The position numbers and the translations under genes were made by a program. From contig NVQB01000001.1 in the NCBI GenBank assembly GCA_002319075.1, positions 2,108,001 through 2,172,000 on the forward strand: a stretch of DNA of 64,000 bases. The letters are read 5' to 3'. Numbering within the stretch: position 1 is the first letter of the stretch; every line of letters starts with the position of its first letter. The DNA is from Sphingobacteriaceae bacterium (GTDB lineage: Bacteria; Bacteroidota; Bacteroidia; B-17B0; Aurantibacillaceae). The notes beneath the pieces are model-generated. The model was given only the letters and a program-made list of their open reading frames with translations, searched no databases and had not been told where the DNA came from. Shown here in pieces: positions 62,372 to 64,000 of the stretch.

Positions 62372-62421
62372 AAAAACCCGCAAGATACTTTTTAGCCTTA
62401 GACTGTGGGTAATTTTGCGGG
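62372..62421 (-). terminator. Probable terminator of lysS
   Basis: CCCGCAA at 62377-62383 pairs with TTGCGGG at 62415-62421 across a 31-base loop. On the minus strand the stem is followed by TTTTT (plus-strand A at 62372-62376). The long loop makes it weaker than the other terminators in the window. Confidence 0.55.
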
Positions 62422-62466
62422 CTTTTTCTTTCCATTAAATGTGTTCAATACAAAACAATGAGATCA

Positions 62467-64000
62467 TTATTTACCAGTCTCAGCAGCTTCAGCAGAGGTT
62501 ACAACCTCAGGTCGCATTTGAGGAAAAAATAAAACCTCCTGTATGTTTACGTTATTTGTAAAAAGCATAGTCAGACGGTCGATTCCAATGCCGATGCCCG
62601 CTGTAGGCGGCATACCGTATTCAAGCGCCCTTAAAAAATCATGGTCGATAAACATCGCTTCATCATCACCCCGTTCCATTAATTTAACCTGCTCTTCAAA
62701 ACGTGCACGCTGATCAATCGGATCATTTAACTCACTGTATGCATTTGCAATTTCTTTGCCATTTACCATTAACTCGAAACGCTCAACCAAACCTTCAATA
62801 GTTCTGTGTTTTTTTGTCAGCGGACTCATCTCTACAGGATAATCAGTAATAAAAGTTGGTTGGATATAATTTCCTTCACATTTCGCACTAAAAATTTCAT
62901 CTACCAATTTCCCTTTACCCATGCTGGTTTCGGTGTGGATATTTAGTTTTTTACAAACATCGCGAAGGCCATCTTCATCCAATGCTCCGATTTCGAATCC
63001 GGTAAATTCTTTAATAGACTCGTACATGGTTACGCGTTTAAATGGCGCTTTAAAATCAATCTGCTTGTCGCCAACCGTTACCTCTGTAGTGCCATAAAGA
63101 TCCATAGCAACTTTCTCAAGTAATTTTTCAGTGAAGCTCATCATCCAGTTATAGTCTTTGTAAGCTACATAAAATTCGAGAATAGTGAATTCAGGATTAT
63201 GTGTACGGTCCATTCCTTCATTTCTGAAATCTTTTGCAAATTCAAATACACCCTCAAATCCACCAACGATAAGACGTTTTAGGTAAAGCTCATTGGCAAT
63301 ACGCAAATAAAGTGGCATATTTAAAGCGTTGTGATGTGTAATAAACGGGCGAGCCGTTGCACCACCGGGAATACTCTGCAGGATAGGAGTTTCAACTTCC
63401 AGCATGCCCGCATTGTTTAAACTTTGACGGATAGAATTTACAAGCTGTGTGCGTTTTTTAAAAGTATCGCGCACTTGTGGATTGATAATTAAATCCACGT
63501 AACGCTGACGGAATCTGAATTCAGGGTCACTTACCTCATCAAAAGAGTTCCCACTATCGTCTGTTTTTACAACAGGTAATGGCTTCAACGATTTACTTAA
63601 TAATTTTAAAGAAGTTACGTGAATAGAAATTTCTCCCGTTTTAGTAGTAAATACGTACCCCTGTACCCCAATAATGTCACCAAAATCAATAAGTTTTTTC
63701 CAAACAATATCGTATAAGGATTTATCTTCTCCAGGACAAATATCATCTTTACGCACATACAACTGAACACGGCCGGTTGCATCCTGGATCACAGCAAAGC
63801 TTGCCTTGCCCATATCACGCACACTCATTAAACGGCCCGCAATAGAAATATCTTTGTAATTTAATTTATCGCGTTCGTAATTTTCCTTTATATCTAAAGC
63901 ATTTGCATTTACTTTAAATTCTTCTGCAGGATACGCATCGATACCCATAGCGGTTAATTCGCTTAATTTTTGTCTTCTTAATACCTCTTGTTCGCTTAAT
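62467..64000 (-). CDS. lysS: Lysyl-tRNA synthetase, class II (N-terminus beyond window edge)
   Basis: It charges tRNA(Lys) with lysine. The first internal Met is at 63948, but the frame stays open to the window edge and encodes LSEQEVLRRQKLSELTAMG, the usual start region of Bacteroidota LysS, so only a few residues are missing. The OB-fold anticodon domain covers about the first 160 residues (ISIAGRLMSVRDMGKASF). The class II motifs include RFRQRYVDLI, FRNEGMDRTHNPEFT with the motif 2 arginine, and GIGIDRLTML (motif 3). A weak terminator follows the stop. Confidence 0.95.
   Translation of the reverse strand, partial: LSEQEVLRRQKLSELTAMGIDAYPAEEFKVNANALDIKENYERDKLNYKDISIAGRLMSVRDMGKASFAVIQDATGRVQLYVRKDDICPGEDKSLYDIVWKKLIDFGDIIGVQGYVFTTKTGEISIHVTSLKLLSKSLKPLPVVKTDDSGNSFDEVSDPEFRFRQRYVDLIINPQVRDTFKKRTQLVNSIRQSLNNAGMLEVETPILQSIPGGATARPFITHHNALNMPLYLRIANELYLKRLIVGGFEGVFEFAKDFRNEGMDRTHNPEFTILEFYVAYKDYNWMMSFTEKLLEKVAMDLYGTTEVTVGDKQIDFKAPFKRVTMYESIKEFTGFEIGALDEDGLRDVCKKLNIHTETSMGKGKLVDEIFSAKCEGNYIQPTFITDYPVEMSPLTKKHRTIEGLVERFELMVNGKEIANAYSELNDPIDQRARFEEQVKLMERGDDEAMFIDHDFLRALEYGMPPTAGIGIGIDRLTMLFTNNVNIQEVLFFPQMRPEVVTSAEAAETGK

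Overview
The window is chromosomal DNA of a member of the Bacteroidota. The support is: promoters of the phylum's TTTG / TAnnTTTG type; four PorP/SprF-family genes; two proteins ending in type IX secretion (T9SS) sorting-like domains; a RemB-like protein; several DUF families largely confined to this phylum (DUF5686, DUF5606, DUF5522); a short NuoG; and a 14-gene nuo operon with separate nuoC and nuoD. I cannot place it more finely from sequence alone. Base composition looks even throughout. I see no rRNA, tRNA, transposase, phage gene, integrase or CRISPR array.

Layout. Positions 1-2611 (mostly minus strand) hold the start of a small secreted protein, gcvT and a thiolase. Next come rsgA and rdgB, convergent. 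Positions 4463-12712 (plus) form a tight four-gene set of exported proteins: a TPR plus MORN-like repeat protein, a DUF3857/transglutaminase protein, a paralogue of it whose catalytic site has decayed, and a TPR protein. lptB and a DUF5686 outer-membrane protein run back towards this set. Positions 16291-19623 (plus) carry a secreted protein, a biotin carrier, a Tat-type superoxide dismutase and a KdnB-like iron alcohol dehydrogenase. Positions 19689-34100 (minus) are the complete nuoA-N operon, with a TonB_C/TPR gene lodged between nuoF and nuoG. Then come tatA, gatA and mdh (plus); an M48 protease with two paralogous putative barrel genes (minus); and a RemB-like protein (plus). The yceD-rpmF / plsX-fabH lipid cluster follows, split by a sensor kinase. 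After it lie a redoxin, a small DUF5522 protein, hutU, a secreted protein and a DPP-IV-like peptidase. Positions 53448-57122 (minus) are four tandem PorP/SprF genes, preceded by an aminopeptidase P gene and an MtfA-like peptidase. The window ends with a DUF5606 protein, a kelch-repeat T9SS substrate, a lipoprotein and most of lysS.

Functional reading. Core metabolism (complex I, malate dehydrogenase, fatty-acid initiation, Glu-tRNA amidotransferase, lysyl-tRNA synthetase) is interleaved with envelope genes typical of a gliding or surface-protein-secreting bacterium. The less ordinary parts are the TonB_C/TPR gene inside nuo, the active/decayed transglutaminase pair with its MORN and TPR partners, the PorP/SprF array with a strong hairpin just before its first start codon, and promoter boxes that sit almost on top of start codons, suggesting leaderless messages. 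I found no clear-cut new defence or mobile system.
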